From JALYUA01 sp038239305 (GTDB lineage: Bacteria; Acidobacteriota; Thermoanaerobaculia; UBA5066; Gp7-AA6), in contig JBBSEW010000022.1 of assembly GCA_038239305.1 (NCBI GenBank), positions 1 through 56,039 on the forward strand: a stretch of DNA of 56,039 nucleotides. Direction: 5' to 3'. Position 1 is the first letter of the stretch; each line of letters begins with the position of its first letter. The notes under the pieces are model-generated. The model was given only the letters and a program-made list of their open reading frames with translations. It was not told where the DNA came from and ran no database searches. Made by a program: the position numbers and the translations under genes. This document shows positions 43,813 to 55,481 of this stretch, one piece after another.

Positions 43813-45849
43813 TCAATTCACCTCACGTGGCGTCGCCTCTTCCTCGTCGGGACTCGCATCCACCTCGATCGTCCACCTCTCGTACACCTCGGGCGGCAGC
43901 TCGGTCAGGAATCGGGAGGGCTCGAGAATCACGTCCACGCCGTAACGGTCGCGGGCGAGCATCGGATAGACGAGATTCACCTCGTTTTTCGCGCGCGTGA
44001 CGGCGACATAGAAGAGACGTCTCTCCTCCTCGAGCCCCTCGTCCGTCACGACGGACCGATAGCTCGGGAACCGCCCTTCGGACAGCCCCATCACCACGAC
44101 GCGACTCCACTCGAGGCCTTTCGCCTGGTGGACGGATGAGAGCACGACCTTGTCGTCGTCCGCTTCCCCGGCAACGACATCCTCGCCGGAAAGCTCGTTG
44201 AAGAGCGTGACCTCCTCGAGAAATCCGGGAAGCGATTCATACGACTGCGCGAACTGGGCGAACTGCTCGAGATCATCCAGCCGCGCGTCGCCGTTGGGAA
44301 ACTTGGCGCGCGCGAAGTCCCGATAGACGCCATCGACCACCGCGCGAATCGCCTCGGCCGGGGAGGATCGGATGGAAGGCGACTCGAGGCGCGCCAGAAG
44401 ATCCCGAAACGGCGCCAGGGCCGCGGCAGCGCCGCGCGGGAGCTCGATTCCGGCGGTCCCCCCCCGTTCGCGGAAGGACGCCAGGGGATCCGCCCGACCT
44501 CCGATCGCCTGCCAGACCGCGGAGGCGGATCGCTCGCCGACACGCGGGAAGAGCTTCAGCGCCCGCTTCCAGGAGAGCTCATCTTTCGGGTTCACGAGGA
44601 TCTTGAGAAACGCGAGGACGTCCTTGACGTGGCGCTGCTCGAAGAATCGTGTGCCGGATCGGATCTCGTAGGGAATCCCCCGCCGCGTCAGCTCAATCTG
44701 GAGCTCGAGCGCCTGGTAGTGGGCGCGGTAGAGAACGGCGGTGTCCGACAGGCGCTCTCCTTCGTCATGCCACTCCAGGATCCGCTGCGCGACGAAGCGG
44801 GCCTGATCCGGGATGTCGGGCAGGGCGATGACGGCTGGAACGACACCGGGATCTCTCGACGAGCGGAGCTCCTTCGGAAATTGCCGCTCGTTCTGCGCGA
44901 TCGAGGCATTCGCGAGGGCGAGGATCTCGGGCGTCGAGCGGTAGTTGGTCGTGAGGCGGAACGTCTTCGCGTCCGGATACCGCTCCGGGAACCCGAGGAT
45001 GTTCTCGAACGAAGCGCCGCGGAAGGAGTAGATCGCCTGGGCGTCGTCTCCGACGATCGTCACGTTGCGCCGGACCCGCGCCATCGCGTCGACGAGATCA
45101 CCCTGCAGGTGGTTCGTGTCCTGGTACTCGTCGACCAGGACATGGTCGTAGGACGCCGCGAGCTCCGCCGCCGTTTCAGGGCTTTCGTCCAAGAGCCGCT
45201 TCCAGGCGAGGAGGAGATCGTCGTAGTCGCAGGCGTTGGCGATCCGCTTCCGCTCCCGGTACCGTTGGAGGACGCCGGCGATCTCCGCCTCGAGGATCGC
45301 GAAGTGCGGAGCCCTTTCGGACAGGACCTCCGAAAACGTCCGCCCCGTGTTGATCGTCTGGGAGTAGAGGTCGAGGAGCACGTCTCCCTTCGGGAACCGC
45401 CGCTCGACGACCGGAATGCCGCGGTCCGAGGTCGACGCTTCGAGCATCTCCCGCGCGTCCTCGGGATCCAGGATCGTGAAGTTCGGCCCGAGGCCGATCC
45501 GTAGTCCGAACCGGCGGAGGAGACGGTTGCCGACGGAATGAAACGTCCCCCCCAGGAGGCGTCGGGTGTCCACGGTGACGAGCGCCTCGACCCGGCGGAG
45601 CATCTCCCGGGCAGCCTTGTTCGTGAAGGTCAGGAGGCAGATCCGGGAAGGATCGGTCCCCGACTCGATCAGCCGGGACACCCGGTACACGAGCGTACGG
45701 GTCTTGCCGGAGCCCGCGCCCGCGATGACCAGGAGGGGTCCGGGACCGGCGAGGACCACCTCGCGCTGCTCCTCGTTGAGCTCCCGGTCGTAATCGACCC
45801 GGTACTGCCGCAGAGGGGTCGGTTTCCGGAGAACGTACTTTCGCTCCAC
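43813..45849 (-). CDS. pcrA: UvrD/PcrA-type superfamily 1A DNA helicase
   Basis: A 678-residue SF1A helicase: motif I AGAGSGKTRTLVYR near residue 45, LLTFTNKAAREMLRR, motif II LVDEYQDTNHLQ, motif III VGDDAQAIYSFRGA, RLTTNYRST, and motifs V/VI VHQAKGLEWSRVVVMG and EERRLFYVAVTRAKNEV. These support a UvrD/PcrA/Rep helicase for repair and replication restart; it lacks the long C-terminal extension of PcrA, so the precise subtype is unsure. The GTG at 45849 has TAGACT six bases upstream and no Shine-Dalgarno. It stands alone. Confidence 0.93.
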   Translation of the reverse strand: MERKYVLRKPTPLRQYRVDYDRELNEEQREVVLAGPGPLLVIAGAGSGKTRTLVYRVSRLIESGTDPSRICLLTFTNKAAREMLRRVEALVTVDTRRLLGGTFHSVGNRLLRRFGLRIGLGPNFTILDPEDAREMLEASTSDRGIPVVERRFPKGDVLLDLYSQTINTGRTFSEVLSERAPHFAILEAEIAGVLQRYRERKRIANACDYDDLLLAWKRLLDESPETAAELAASYDHVLVDEYQDTNHLQGDLVDAMARVRRNVTIVGDDAQAIYSFRGASFENILGFPERYPDAKTFRLTTNYRSTPEILALANASIAQNERQFPKELRSSRDPGVVPAVIALPDIPDQARFVAQRILEWHDEGERLSDTAVLYRAHYQALELQIELTRRGIPYEIRSGTRFFEQRHVKDVLAFLKILVNPKDELSWKRALKLFPRVGERSASAVWQAIGGRADPLASFRERGGTAGIELPRGAAAALAPFRDLLARLESPSIRSSPAEAIRAVVDGVYRDFARAKFPNGDARLDDLEQFAQFAQSYESLPGFLEEVTLFNELSGEDVVAGEADDDKVVLSSVHQAKGLEWSRVVVMGLSEGRFPSYRSVVTDEGLEEERRLFYVAVTRAKNEVNLVYPMLARDRYGVDVILEPSRFLTELPPEVYERWTIEVDASPDEEEATPREVN

Positions 45850-45855
45850 GTTTCG

Positions 45856-45861
45856 AGTCTA
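45856..45861 (-). promoter_or_regulatory. -10-like TAGACT six bases before the helicase start
   Basis: TAGACT on the minus strand ends six bases before GTG 45849. The start codon would coincide with the transcription start. The -35 region is not a clear match. Confidence 0.4.
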
Positions 45862-45995
45862 ATGCGCGGCCCGGACAGATGACGGGGCGGTGAAATCGCC
45901 TGAAGAGACCGGAAAAGCGTCGTCCCGGAGCCCGGGCGCCCGGGAGTCCGGTAATCTTTTCTCCCCCTGAGGCGTTCTTCTGAACGGAACGGAAC

Positions 45996-46022
45996 GGAAA
46001 CCGCCGGGAGTCCTGAGGCGTC
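45996..46022 (+). promoter_or_regulatory. Candidate ECF promoter upstream of the Spy-like/sigma operon
   Basis: A run of GGAAC words (45986-46000) ends in GGAAAC (45996-46001), followed by 17 bases and CGTC (46019-46022), the -35/-10 layout of ECF sigma promoters. The sigma gene downstream at 46590 may drive it (autoregulation). Inferred from pattern only. Confidence 0.35.
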
Positions 46023-46070
46023 CGGAGCTCGCGAGAAAAATTCCCCGAGAGACCTTTCAAGGAGACCAAG

Positions 46071-46571
46071 ATGAGTATTCAAAAGATTCGTAAATCGGTC
46101 CTGGCAGCGGCGGCGCTCGGCGCCCTCGCCGTCGGCGGGCTTTTCGCGGGCCGCCTCTCGGCCAACGCCTTCCCCCAGGGCTCCCGCGCGGATTTCGCGC
46201 CGAGGATGTTCGCGCGCGTATCCCGGGCCCTCGATCTCACCGCCGACCAACAGATGCAGATCAAGAACGTGCTGCGCGCGCACGAGACGGAGATCGAAGC
46301 AGAGATAACGGCCATCCGCACCGCCCGCCAGTCTCTCCACGAGGCCGTCGTGGCGACCCCGATCGACGAGACCACGATCCGCGCCCGGGCTGCCGACGTC
46401 GGCAAGGCCCACGCGGATGGCGCCGTCCTCTTCGCGAAGATGCGCGCAGAGATCGACCCGATCCTGACCGCCGAGCAGAAGGCCAGATTCGTGACCTTCG
46501 AGACGAGGATGCGCAAGCGTGGAGACAACGCCGTCCAGAGCTTCCACAACTTCTTAAACAGCGGCTCGTAG
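46071..46571 (+). CDS. Spy/CpxP-like periplasmic protein
   Basis: The 166-residue protein has a signal peptide (SVLAAAALGALAVGGLFAG, cleavage near ANA-FP) and an all-helical mature part with two LTxxQ-type motifs, LDLTADQQMQIKNVL and ILTAEQKARFVTFETRM, as in Spy, CpxP and CnrX-like proteins that bind misfolded proteins or metals in the periplasm. AAGGAG is six bases upstream of ATG 46071. The next genes, 18 bases away, are an ECF sigma factor and its anti-sigma, as in CnrX-type sensing operons, so this protein may be the periplasmic sensor (inference). Confidence 0.87.
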   Translation: MSIQKIRKSVLAAAALGALAVGGLFAGRLSANAFPQGSRADFAPRMFARVSRALDLTADQQMQIKNVLRAHETEIEAEITAIRTARQSLHEAVVATPIDETTIRARAADVGKAHADGAVLFAKMRAEIDPILTAEQKARFVTFETRMRKRGDNAVQSFHNFLNSGS

Positions 46572-46589
46572 GCGATCGGAGCCCCGGAC

Positions 46590-47147
46590 TTGAGCCCCCG
46601 CGCTGCGGCCCCGCATCTCACGCTCGTCCCCCCGGACGAAGCCCTCCTCGTCGAGAGGGCCCGCCGGGGAGACGAGGATGCCTTCGCCGCCCTCGTGCGC
46701 ATCGGCGCCCCGGCGGCCCTCGGAGCCGCCCGCCGGATCACGCGCGACCCGGCGCTCGCAGAGGACGCGGCGCAGGAGGCCTTTCTTCGCGCGTATCGGG
46801 CGCTCGACGCCTACCGCCACGAGTCCTCCTTTGCGGCGTGGATCCGGAAGATCGCGGTCCGCACCGCCATCGACCTGGTCCGGCGGCGGCGGCCCGAGGA
46901 TCCGCTCGGGGACAACGTGATCGCCGGACGCTCCGAGGAGAAGCGCCACGAGGACACCGACTTGCTCCGGGAGGCCCTGGCAACTCTCTCCCCGCTCGAT
47001 CGCGAGATCCTTCTCGCGCGCGAGGTCGAGGGAGCTCCCGACCGCGAGGTCGCGAGGCGATTTGAAATGACCGTCACGGGCGTGCGCGTGCGCATGCACC
47101 GCGCCCGAAAGAAGCTGAGAGCCCGATTCCAGGAGGATCGCCGATGA
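46590..47147 (+). CDS. ECF-type RNA polymerase sigma factor
   Basis: A 185-residue ECF sigma factor with only regions 2 and 4: sigma2 from DEALLVERARRGDEDAFAAL to FLRAYRALDAYRHES..FAAWIRKIAVRTAIDLVRRRR, and sigma4 from LATLSPLDREILLAREVEGA through the helix-turn-helix REVARRFEMTVTGVRVRMHR. The start is TTG 46590, 18 bases after the Spy-like stop. The stop overlaps the anti-sigma start (ATGA), typical for sigma/anti-sigma pairs. Its target promoters may share the GGAAC/CGTC layout at 45996. Confidence 0.93.
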   Translation: MSPRAAAPHLTLVPPDEALLVERARRGDEDAFAALVRIGAPAALGAARRITRDPALAEDAAQEAFLRAYRALDAYRHESSFAAWIRKIAVRTAIDLVRRRRPEDPLGDNVIAGRSEEKRHEDTDLLREALATLSPLDREILLAREVEGAPDREVARRFEMTVTGVRVRMHRARKKLRARFQEDRR

Positions 47148-47548
47148 AGCGACCGAAAGAGACAGACTGCGGGCGCGTTCGCGCCGCCCTCGCGGAGGGA
47201 AGGAGGGGTGCGCCGGAAGAATCGCACCTGTTCGGCTGCGCTCCCTGTCGGACGGACGCCCGCCTCGCCGCCGCATGGCGAATCCTCGCGCGTCCGGAAA
47301 TGGAAGCGGAGGCCGCCGCCTCAAAGATCCCCGCCGACGAGCGATTCGTCCGCGGCGTGCTCGAGCGCGTCCGGGAAGAGCGCGGGCGGACGGCTCGGCG
47401 CCGCACTCGCTGGGCTGCCGCCGCCGCGCTGTTGTTCTTTTTCCTCGCGGGCGCGGGAGAGAAACTCGCGGCGTCGGTGGCGGCGAACGCGGAGGATTCC
47501 TACGCTTCGATGCTGACTCCCTCGATCGACTCCTTTTTGCCCCAGTAA
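47144..47548 (+). CDS. Anti-sigma factor with zinc-finger (ZAS) motif
   Basis: The 134-residue protein has a cytoplasmic N terminus with a ZAS-type zinc motif (His and two Cys in ESHLFGCAPCRTDARL), a single membrane helix near residues 88-107 and a ~25-residue extracytoplasmic tail. Its start overlaps the sigma factor stop, so it is very likely the membrane anti-sigma of that ECF factor. Induction probably comes through the periplasmic tail and the Spy-like protein encoded first in the operon (inference). Confidence 0.88.
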   Translation: MKRPKETDCGRVRAALAEGRRGAPEESHLFGCAPCRTDARLAAAWRILARPEMEAEAAASKIPADERFVRGVLERVREERGRTARRRTRWAAAAALLFFFLAGAGEKLAASVAANAEDSYASMLTPSIDSFLPQ

Positions 47549-47669
47549 CCCGAACGTTCGAAGAGCCGGACCCCGGCGGTTCGCGAGACGGGGAGGTACG
47601 AATCCGGCCTCCCCGCTGAAAGCGAACAGGTGAGAGCGGACGGCACGCTATTGACCTGTCGGCTCACGC

Positions 47670-47675
47670 TACACT
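47670..47675 (+). promoter_or_regulatory. -10-like TACACT six bases before the aroC start
   Basis: TACACT ends six bases before GTG 47682. TTGACC lies upstream but only 13 bases away, too close for a standard -35. Start-at-initiation transcription is suggested by the same spacing at trpS, pcrA and 40545. Confidence 0.3.
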
Positions 47676-47681
47676 TCCCCC

Positions 47682-48881
47682 GTGCCCCTTCGGATGACGA
47701 CCGCCGGCGAGTCGCACGGACCTCGCCTTACGGCGATCCTCGAGGGGATTCCGGCGGGGCTCGCGATCGACCTTCCCTTCATCGCGCGCGACCTGGCCCG
47801 CCGGCAGCACGGTTACGGCCGCGGCGGGCGCATGAAGATCGAGAAGGACGAAGCCGTACTCGAGGGAGGGGTACGAGGCGGGGCGACGCTCGGCTCGCCC
47901 ATCGCGCTCGGCATCGCCAACCGGGACTTCGCCCACTGGGAGAGCGTCATGGGCCCGGTTTCCGTCGATCCCGCGGCCGCCGCCGAACGACGGATCGCCC
48001 GGCCCCGGCCCGGCCACGCCGATCTCGCGGGAGGAATCAAGTACGGCTTCACGGATCTTCGGGACGTCCTCGAGCGCGCCTCCGCCCGCGAGTCCGCGGC
48101 GCGAGTGGCCGCGGGAGCGGTGTGCAAGCTCCTGCTGCGCGACTGCGGCATCGAGGTGGCGAGCGGAGTTCTCTCGGTCGGGCAAGCGGTGGACGAGAAG
48201 TCTCCCCGCACCTTCGCGTCCGCGGCGTCCGCCCGCGACGATTCGCCGCTGCGGGCGGTCGATCCGGCGCTCGAGCCCGCCATGGTCGCGGCCGTGGATA
48301 GCGCAAAGCGCGAAGGCGAGACTCTCGGAGGATCGATTCTCCTGGCGGCACGGGGCGTTCCGCCCGGGCTCGGCTCTTACGTCTCCTGGGACCGCAAGCT
48401 CGATGGACGCATCGCCCGCGCGCTCCTGTCCGTTCCGGCCGTCAAGGCCCTCGAGTTCGGATCTGCGATCGAGGCCTCCCGCGGCCCCGGCTCTCGCGCT
48501 CACGACGAGATCGACGTCGGACCGGACGGTTCGCTCCGGCGCCGGACCAATCGCGCCGGAGGTCTCGAGGCCGGCGTCACGAACGGCGAGGAAATCGTCA
48601 TCGTTCTCTTCATGAAGCCGATCTCGACGCTCGCGCGCGGGCTCGACTCGGTCGACCTCGACACGGGAGAGCCGGCGCGCTCGGCCTACGAGCGAAGCGA
48701 CGTCACCGCCGTGCCCGCCTGCGGCGTGATCGCCGAAGCCATGCTCGCGTTCACCCTCGCGGAAGCTCTCCTGGAGCTGACCGGGGGCGACCGGATGGAA
48801 GACGTGAAAGAACGCCTCGCGAAGCACCGCGAGCGAGCCTCGCGCTATCGCACGACGAGTGGCATGGGCACGGCAGGCTGA
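47682..48881 (+). CDS. aroC: Chorismate synthase
   Basis: AroC converts 5-enolpyruvylshikimate-3-phosphate to chorismate with reduced FMN. The 399-residue protein starts LRMTTAGESHGPRLTAILEG and has the family signatures RRQHGYGRGGRMKIEKD, RPGHADLAGGIKYG, RDVLERASARESAARVAAG, and AGGLEAGVTNGEEIV. The GTG at 47682 is preceded by no Shine-Dalgarno. It is not part of an aro cluster. A second long open frame on the opposite strand is a shadow. Confidence 0.96.
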   Translation: MPLRMTTAGESHGPRLTAILEGIPAGLAIDLPFIARDLARRQHGYGRGGRMKIEKDEAVLEGGVRGGATLGSPIALGIANRDFAHWESVMGPVSVDPAAAAERRIARPRPGHADLAGGIKYGFTDLRDVLERASARESAARVAAGAVCKLLLRDCGIEVASGVLSVGQAVDEKSPRTFASAASARDDSPLRAVDPALEPAMVAAVDSAKREGETLGGSILLAARGVPPGLGSYVSWDRKLDGRIARALLSVPAVKALEFGSAIEASRGPGSRAHDEIDVGPDGSLRRRTNRAGGLEAGVTNGEEIVIVLFMKPISTLARGLDSVDLDTGEPARSAYERSDVTAVPACGVIAEAMLAFTLAEALLELTGGDRMEDVKERLAKHRERASRYRTTSGMGTAG

Positions 48882-48959
48882 CCCCTCCCCCGCGTCATCC
48901 GACCACGGGCCGCCGACGCCGCCGACGCCTGCCGCGCCCGAGTTCTTAGCGGCGCCCTG

Positions 48960-49138
48960 ATCGAAATTCCCCCCGATTCCCCGATCGCCCGATTCCCTCG
49001 ATTGATCACCCGATCACCCGATCACCCGATCACCCGATCACCCGATCACCCGATTCTGACAATGCGGAGTGTCACCCGATAGTCGATAGTTCGATTGTTC
49101 GATTGATCGCGATGAGATCGCGAGATCGCGAGATCAAC
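48960..49138. repeat. Octamer array (GATCACCC)n and GATCGCGAGATC module
   Basis: The convergent gap between aroC and the LytM-like gene carries at least six GATCACCC octamers (about 48985-49050), flanked by the same CGATTCCCCGATCGCCCGAT words as at 40339 and 43699, then a second module with GATAGTTCGATTGTTCGATT and GATCGCGAGATC words (49080-49132). It is the longest octamer tract in the window. Confidence 0.9.
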
Positions 49139-49148
49139 CCCCTCCGGA

Positions 49149-50219
49149 TCAGTGCGTCGCGCTGGTCGTCCGTATCCTTCGGGATCGGCGAGGCGCCAGC
49201 GGTCGCGGCGCGTTTGCGTCTTCGGCTCGGACGTCGATTCCCGGCAGGCCGTCGAGAGGGCCCGGCGCCCACGAGGCTTCCATTCCATCGAGCGAGTAAG
49301 GCTTGCGCTCGAGCGAAAGATCGAGAACGGCGAAGAGCGGATCGGTCGGACGAAGCCGCTCGCCGTCGTTGCGCCAGTATTCGTAATGGAGCTGCGGCGA
49401 CACGGCCCAGCCCGACGTTCCCACGGTGCCGAGGCGGCTGCCCCGCTGCACCTTCTGGCCTCGGCGGACGTCGATCCTCGCGAGATGGCCGAAGACGGTC
49501 GCGCCGTAGATGCCATGGGAAAGGATCACGACGTTTCCGAGCTGCCACAGGGTGCCCCCGAGGCTCCGGCGGATCGTGCCCGCGAACGCGACGACGCCAT
49601 CCCCCGGCGCAACGACGGCCGATCCCGGCGGCGCGGCGATCTCGACCCCGGAAAGAAATTCCTCTTCGCTCGTCCACGGCGACCGACGCGGGCCGAAGTA
49701 CGCAGACGGCTCGAAGAGCGCGTCGCCGAGCGGAAGAATCGCCGGAACCTGCCGGGCGGCTTCCGGGCTCTCCTGCTCGCGGCGCGCGAGAATCGTCCGG
49801 CCCTTCTCGAGAGCGCGCAGGAGGATCGGCAGACCGGTGGCGATGCGTTCCGGAGACTCGTCGGCGAAAAGACGGCTCTCCGGCGCGAGCAGCTTCGGCC
49901 ACTGCGCCGCCGGCACCCCATAGAGAAACGCGATCCGGTTCTCGAGATCCGCCCGGGCGCGCGCCCGCCGGCGGAGATCCGAGGAAAGGCGCCGCACGGC
50001 CTGCCATTCCTGCCCGGCCTCCGCCGCTCGAGCGACCTCCTGGCCCTGTTCGCGCTCCCGGCCGAGACGACGGGCCACGAGGGGTACCGTGAACCACAGC
50101 GAGAGGGCGAAGAGCGCGGCGACCCCCGATGCCACGGCGACGGCCCGCTCGCCCGCCGCTCCGAGCGAAACCGTGCGGACCGAACCGCGGCGCGAGGCCG
50201 GATGAAACTGCAGCTGCAC
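49149..50219 (-). CDS. LytM/M23 domain protein, likely catalytically inactive
   Basis: The 356-residue protein has one N-terminal membrane helix (about residues 27-48), a short Arg-rich coiled region, and a C-terminal LytM domain (about 175-300). The fold is clear (EFLSGVEIAAPPGSAVVAPG, GNVVILSHGIYGATVFGHL and SPQLHYEYW), but zinc ligands are lost: the HxGxD motif reads LSGVE and the HxH motif reads QLH. This is the pattern of EnvC/NlpD-like regulators rather than an active endopeptidase. The GTG at 50219 is one base after the ligase-like gene, so carB, the ligase-like gene and this gene form one unit. A role in cell-wall remodelling is inferred. Confidence 0.85.
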   Translation of the reverse strand: MQLQFHPASRRGSVRTVSLGAAGERAVAVASGVAALFALSLWFTVPLVARRLGREREQGQEVARAAEAGQEWQAVRRLSSDLRRRARARADLENRIAFLYGVPAAQWPKLLAPESRLFADESPERIATGLPILLRALEKGRTILARREQESPEAARQVPAILPLGDALFEPSAYFGPRRSPWTSEEEFLSGVEIAAPPGSAVVAPGDGVVAFAGTIRRSLGGTLWQLGNVVILSHGIYGATVFGHLARIDVRRGQKVQRGSRLGTVGTSGWAVSPQLHYEYWRNDGERLRPTDPLFAVLDLSLERKPYSLDGMEASWAPGPLDGLPGIDVRAEDANAPRPLAPRRSRRIRTTSATH

Positions 50220-50220
50220 G

Positions 50221-52083
50221 TCAGTGCTCCCGCGAAGACGTGCTCAGAAGGCCGAGCTCGCGCCGGTCCGCCGACACACCGAGACGCTGAGGGACGAAGC
50301 TCCTGTCGAGCACGAAGACGACGGGCGCCGCGACGCGCCCTCCGGACAACCGCACCGCCGTGGCCTCGCCAGGAAGAAGTGTCCGGCGGAAAACCCCCGT
50401 TCCGCCCGAGCGCGCCTCGATAGCGACCGGCCTTCCGACCGGACCGAAGTTGGCGAGCCCGAGTCTGACGGTCTCCCCGGGCTGGATCCACAGGGCGAAT
50501 CGTCTGCGAGTCCAGCGGAACGGGCCGCCCGGCCCCATCTCGCGGTCGTGAAAGCCGATCGCCGAGGCATAGCGGAACGTCTCCTCCGGATCCGCGGTCT
50601 CGAGGATGGCAATCCCCGCTCCCGCCGCGTACGCGGCGCAGAGTGCCGCGACGATCCACAGCCGCCGATTCGGGCGTCGCGGCGTCGTCCCGTCCAGCGA
50701 GACCCCCTCTCGCACGCCGGGAGCCGCCACGACGCTCTCTCGCATCGAGGGGCCTGCGCTGGACGCCGCGAGCAGGAAGAAGAGCAGCGCGACGTCGGGA
50801 GCGAGCCAGTGCGATCCGACGACGAGAACCGCGAGGAACGCCACGACGGCGATTCCGCCTGCGGCGTCCGACGGATCCGCGGCCTCGTCCCGGGCGCGTC
50901 GCCAGCCCTGAATGGCGAGGGATATCGCCGCCGCGAGGGTGACCGCGAAGCCGATAGCCCCCGTCTCGGCAAGGGCCTGCACATACCCGCTCCCCGGGTT
51001 ATCGCGGACCCCGAGAACACGCCCCTCCTCAGCGAGCAGATCCGGCAGTCTCCAGTCGAATGCGCCCATGCCCGCCCCGACGATCGGGTTCCGGAGGAAA
51101 AGATGAATCGCGGCGCGCCACAGCACCGGCCGGGCGGACGCCCGATATTCGAGAGGCAGGGACGGATCGAACGTTTCCGTGATGCGGAATCCCGCGCTGC
51201 CGTGACCGGCCGAACGAGACGCCGCGAAGGCGACCGCCGCAACCAGGACGGCTGCCCCGAGAGCGGCGAGCCGGAGCCGGGCCGGAAAGATCCGCGCGCC
51301 GAGAAGTAGGACCACCTCGAAGCCGGCCATCAGCACGGCACTCCGCGATCCGGAGAGTCCGATTCCGGCTCCGAGAAGCAGGAGGGCCGCGAGCGCAGTC
51401 GCACGCCCCCGGACCCGGACGCGCCCGGGAGCGCCGGACGCGAGAGCGCGCGCGAGGGCGACGACGAAGAGGAGCGCGCAGAGGAGCCCGAGCGAATTCG
51501 GATCCACGGAGCCGCCGCCGAGACGCCCCGTCAGCCTCCAGTAGGGCCGGGCCTCGGGGGACAGCACGCCGGCCCACTGCAGCACGGCGGCAGCAGCGGA
51601 GACGGCGACTCCGGCGAGGGCCGCCCCGAGGACGGATCGCCTCGCCGCCTCCCCCGACCGCCGAAGCAGGAAGTACAGAACGACGCCTCCCCCGAGAGCG
51701 GCGAAGGAGAAAAGGGTCTCCCGCAGAGCGATCGCGTCGGACAACCCTTCGCCGTTGACCGCGCGCCCGAAGAGTCTCCGCATCAGGGCCCAGAGCGTGA
51801 CGGCGCGGGCGAAGGCGAGAACCGTCGCCATCGCCCACACGGCCAGGAGCGTCCGGAGCACCCGATCGGATCGGGACGGCTGCGGGGCGCTCTCGAAGTC
51901 GTAAAGGAAACGGAAGAACCAGCCCGTGGCGAGTCCCCCCAGCATGACGCCGGGCCAGGCCAGCGGATCGCGGCCGCCGGCGAGAAGCGCGAGAAGGCCG
52001 GCGCAGGGGAAGAGAAAGACGAAGAGCGCGATCCCCCGCGACGGAGAGAGGGCGGCCACGAGGGCGAGCCCGACGGAAACCAC
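50221..52083 (-). CDS. O-antigen ligase/polymerase-like membrane protein (Wzy_C family)
   Basis: The 620-residue protein has about 11-12 hydrophobic helices in its first ~440 residues and a periplasmic loop with LTGRLGGGSVDPNSLGLL, SGSRSAVLMAGFEVVLLL and FLRNPIVGAGMGAFDWRLP, matching the Wzy_C/O-antigen ligase family. The remaining C-terminal ~180 residues include one more helix and a soluble tail. The first standard start is GTG 52083, but the frame continues upstream through another membrane helix to a CTG at 52221 that overlaps the carB stop as CTGA, so the true protein is probably 46 residues longer. It is cotranscribed with carB and the LytM-like gene. The polymer handled is unknown. Confidence 0.85.
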   Translation of the reverse strand: MVSVGLALVAALSPSRGIALFVFLFPCAGLLALLAGGRDPLAWPGVMLGGLATGWFFRFLYDFESAPQPSRSDRVLRTLLAVWAMATVLAFARAVTLWALMRRLFGRAVNGEGLSDAIALRETLFSFAALGGGVVLYFLLRRSGEAARRSVLGAALAGVAVSAAAAVLQWAGVLSPEARPYWRLTGRLGGGSVDPNSLGLLCALLFVVALARALASGAPGRVRVRGRATALAALLLLGAGIGLSGSRSAVLMAGFEVVLLLGARIFPARLRLAALGAAVLVAAVAFAASRSAGHGSAGFRITETFDPSLPLEYRASARPVLWRAAIHLFLRNPIVGAGMGAFDWRLPDLLAEEGRVLGVRDNPGSGYVQALAETGAIGFAVTLAAAISLAIQGWRRARDEAADPSDAAGGIAVVAFLAVLVVGSHWLAPDVALLFFLLAASSAGPSMRESVVAAPGVREGVSLDGTTPRRPNRRLWIVAALCAAYAAGAGIAILETADPEETFRYASAIGFHDREMGPGGPFRWTRRRFALWIQPGETVRLGLANFGPVGRPVAIEARSGGTGVFRRTLLPGEATAVRLSGGRVAAPVVFVLDRSFVPQRLGVSADRRELGLLSTSSREH

Positions 52084-52217
52084 GAAAACCGGCAGCCTGT
52101 CCGGGGCACCTGGTGGAAAACCCGCGGACAGGAGGAGCGCGCCACCCAGAAGCGCCGCGAGAAGCGCCAGAAAACGCCCGAGAGTTCCGGGCGAGCGCGA
52201 AAGGGCCTCGTCGGTTC

Positions 52218-55481
<3,264 letters not shown>

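Noticed and set aside
47651..47675. TTGACC/TACACT as a standard promoter for aroC
   Set aside because: Spacing is only 13 bases; I keep the -10 alone as a low-confidence call.
48985..49050. Octamer array as a possible CRISPR
   Set aside because: Units are contiguous 8-mers with no spacers and no cas genes are present.
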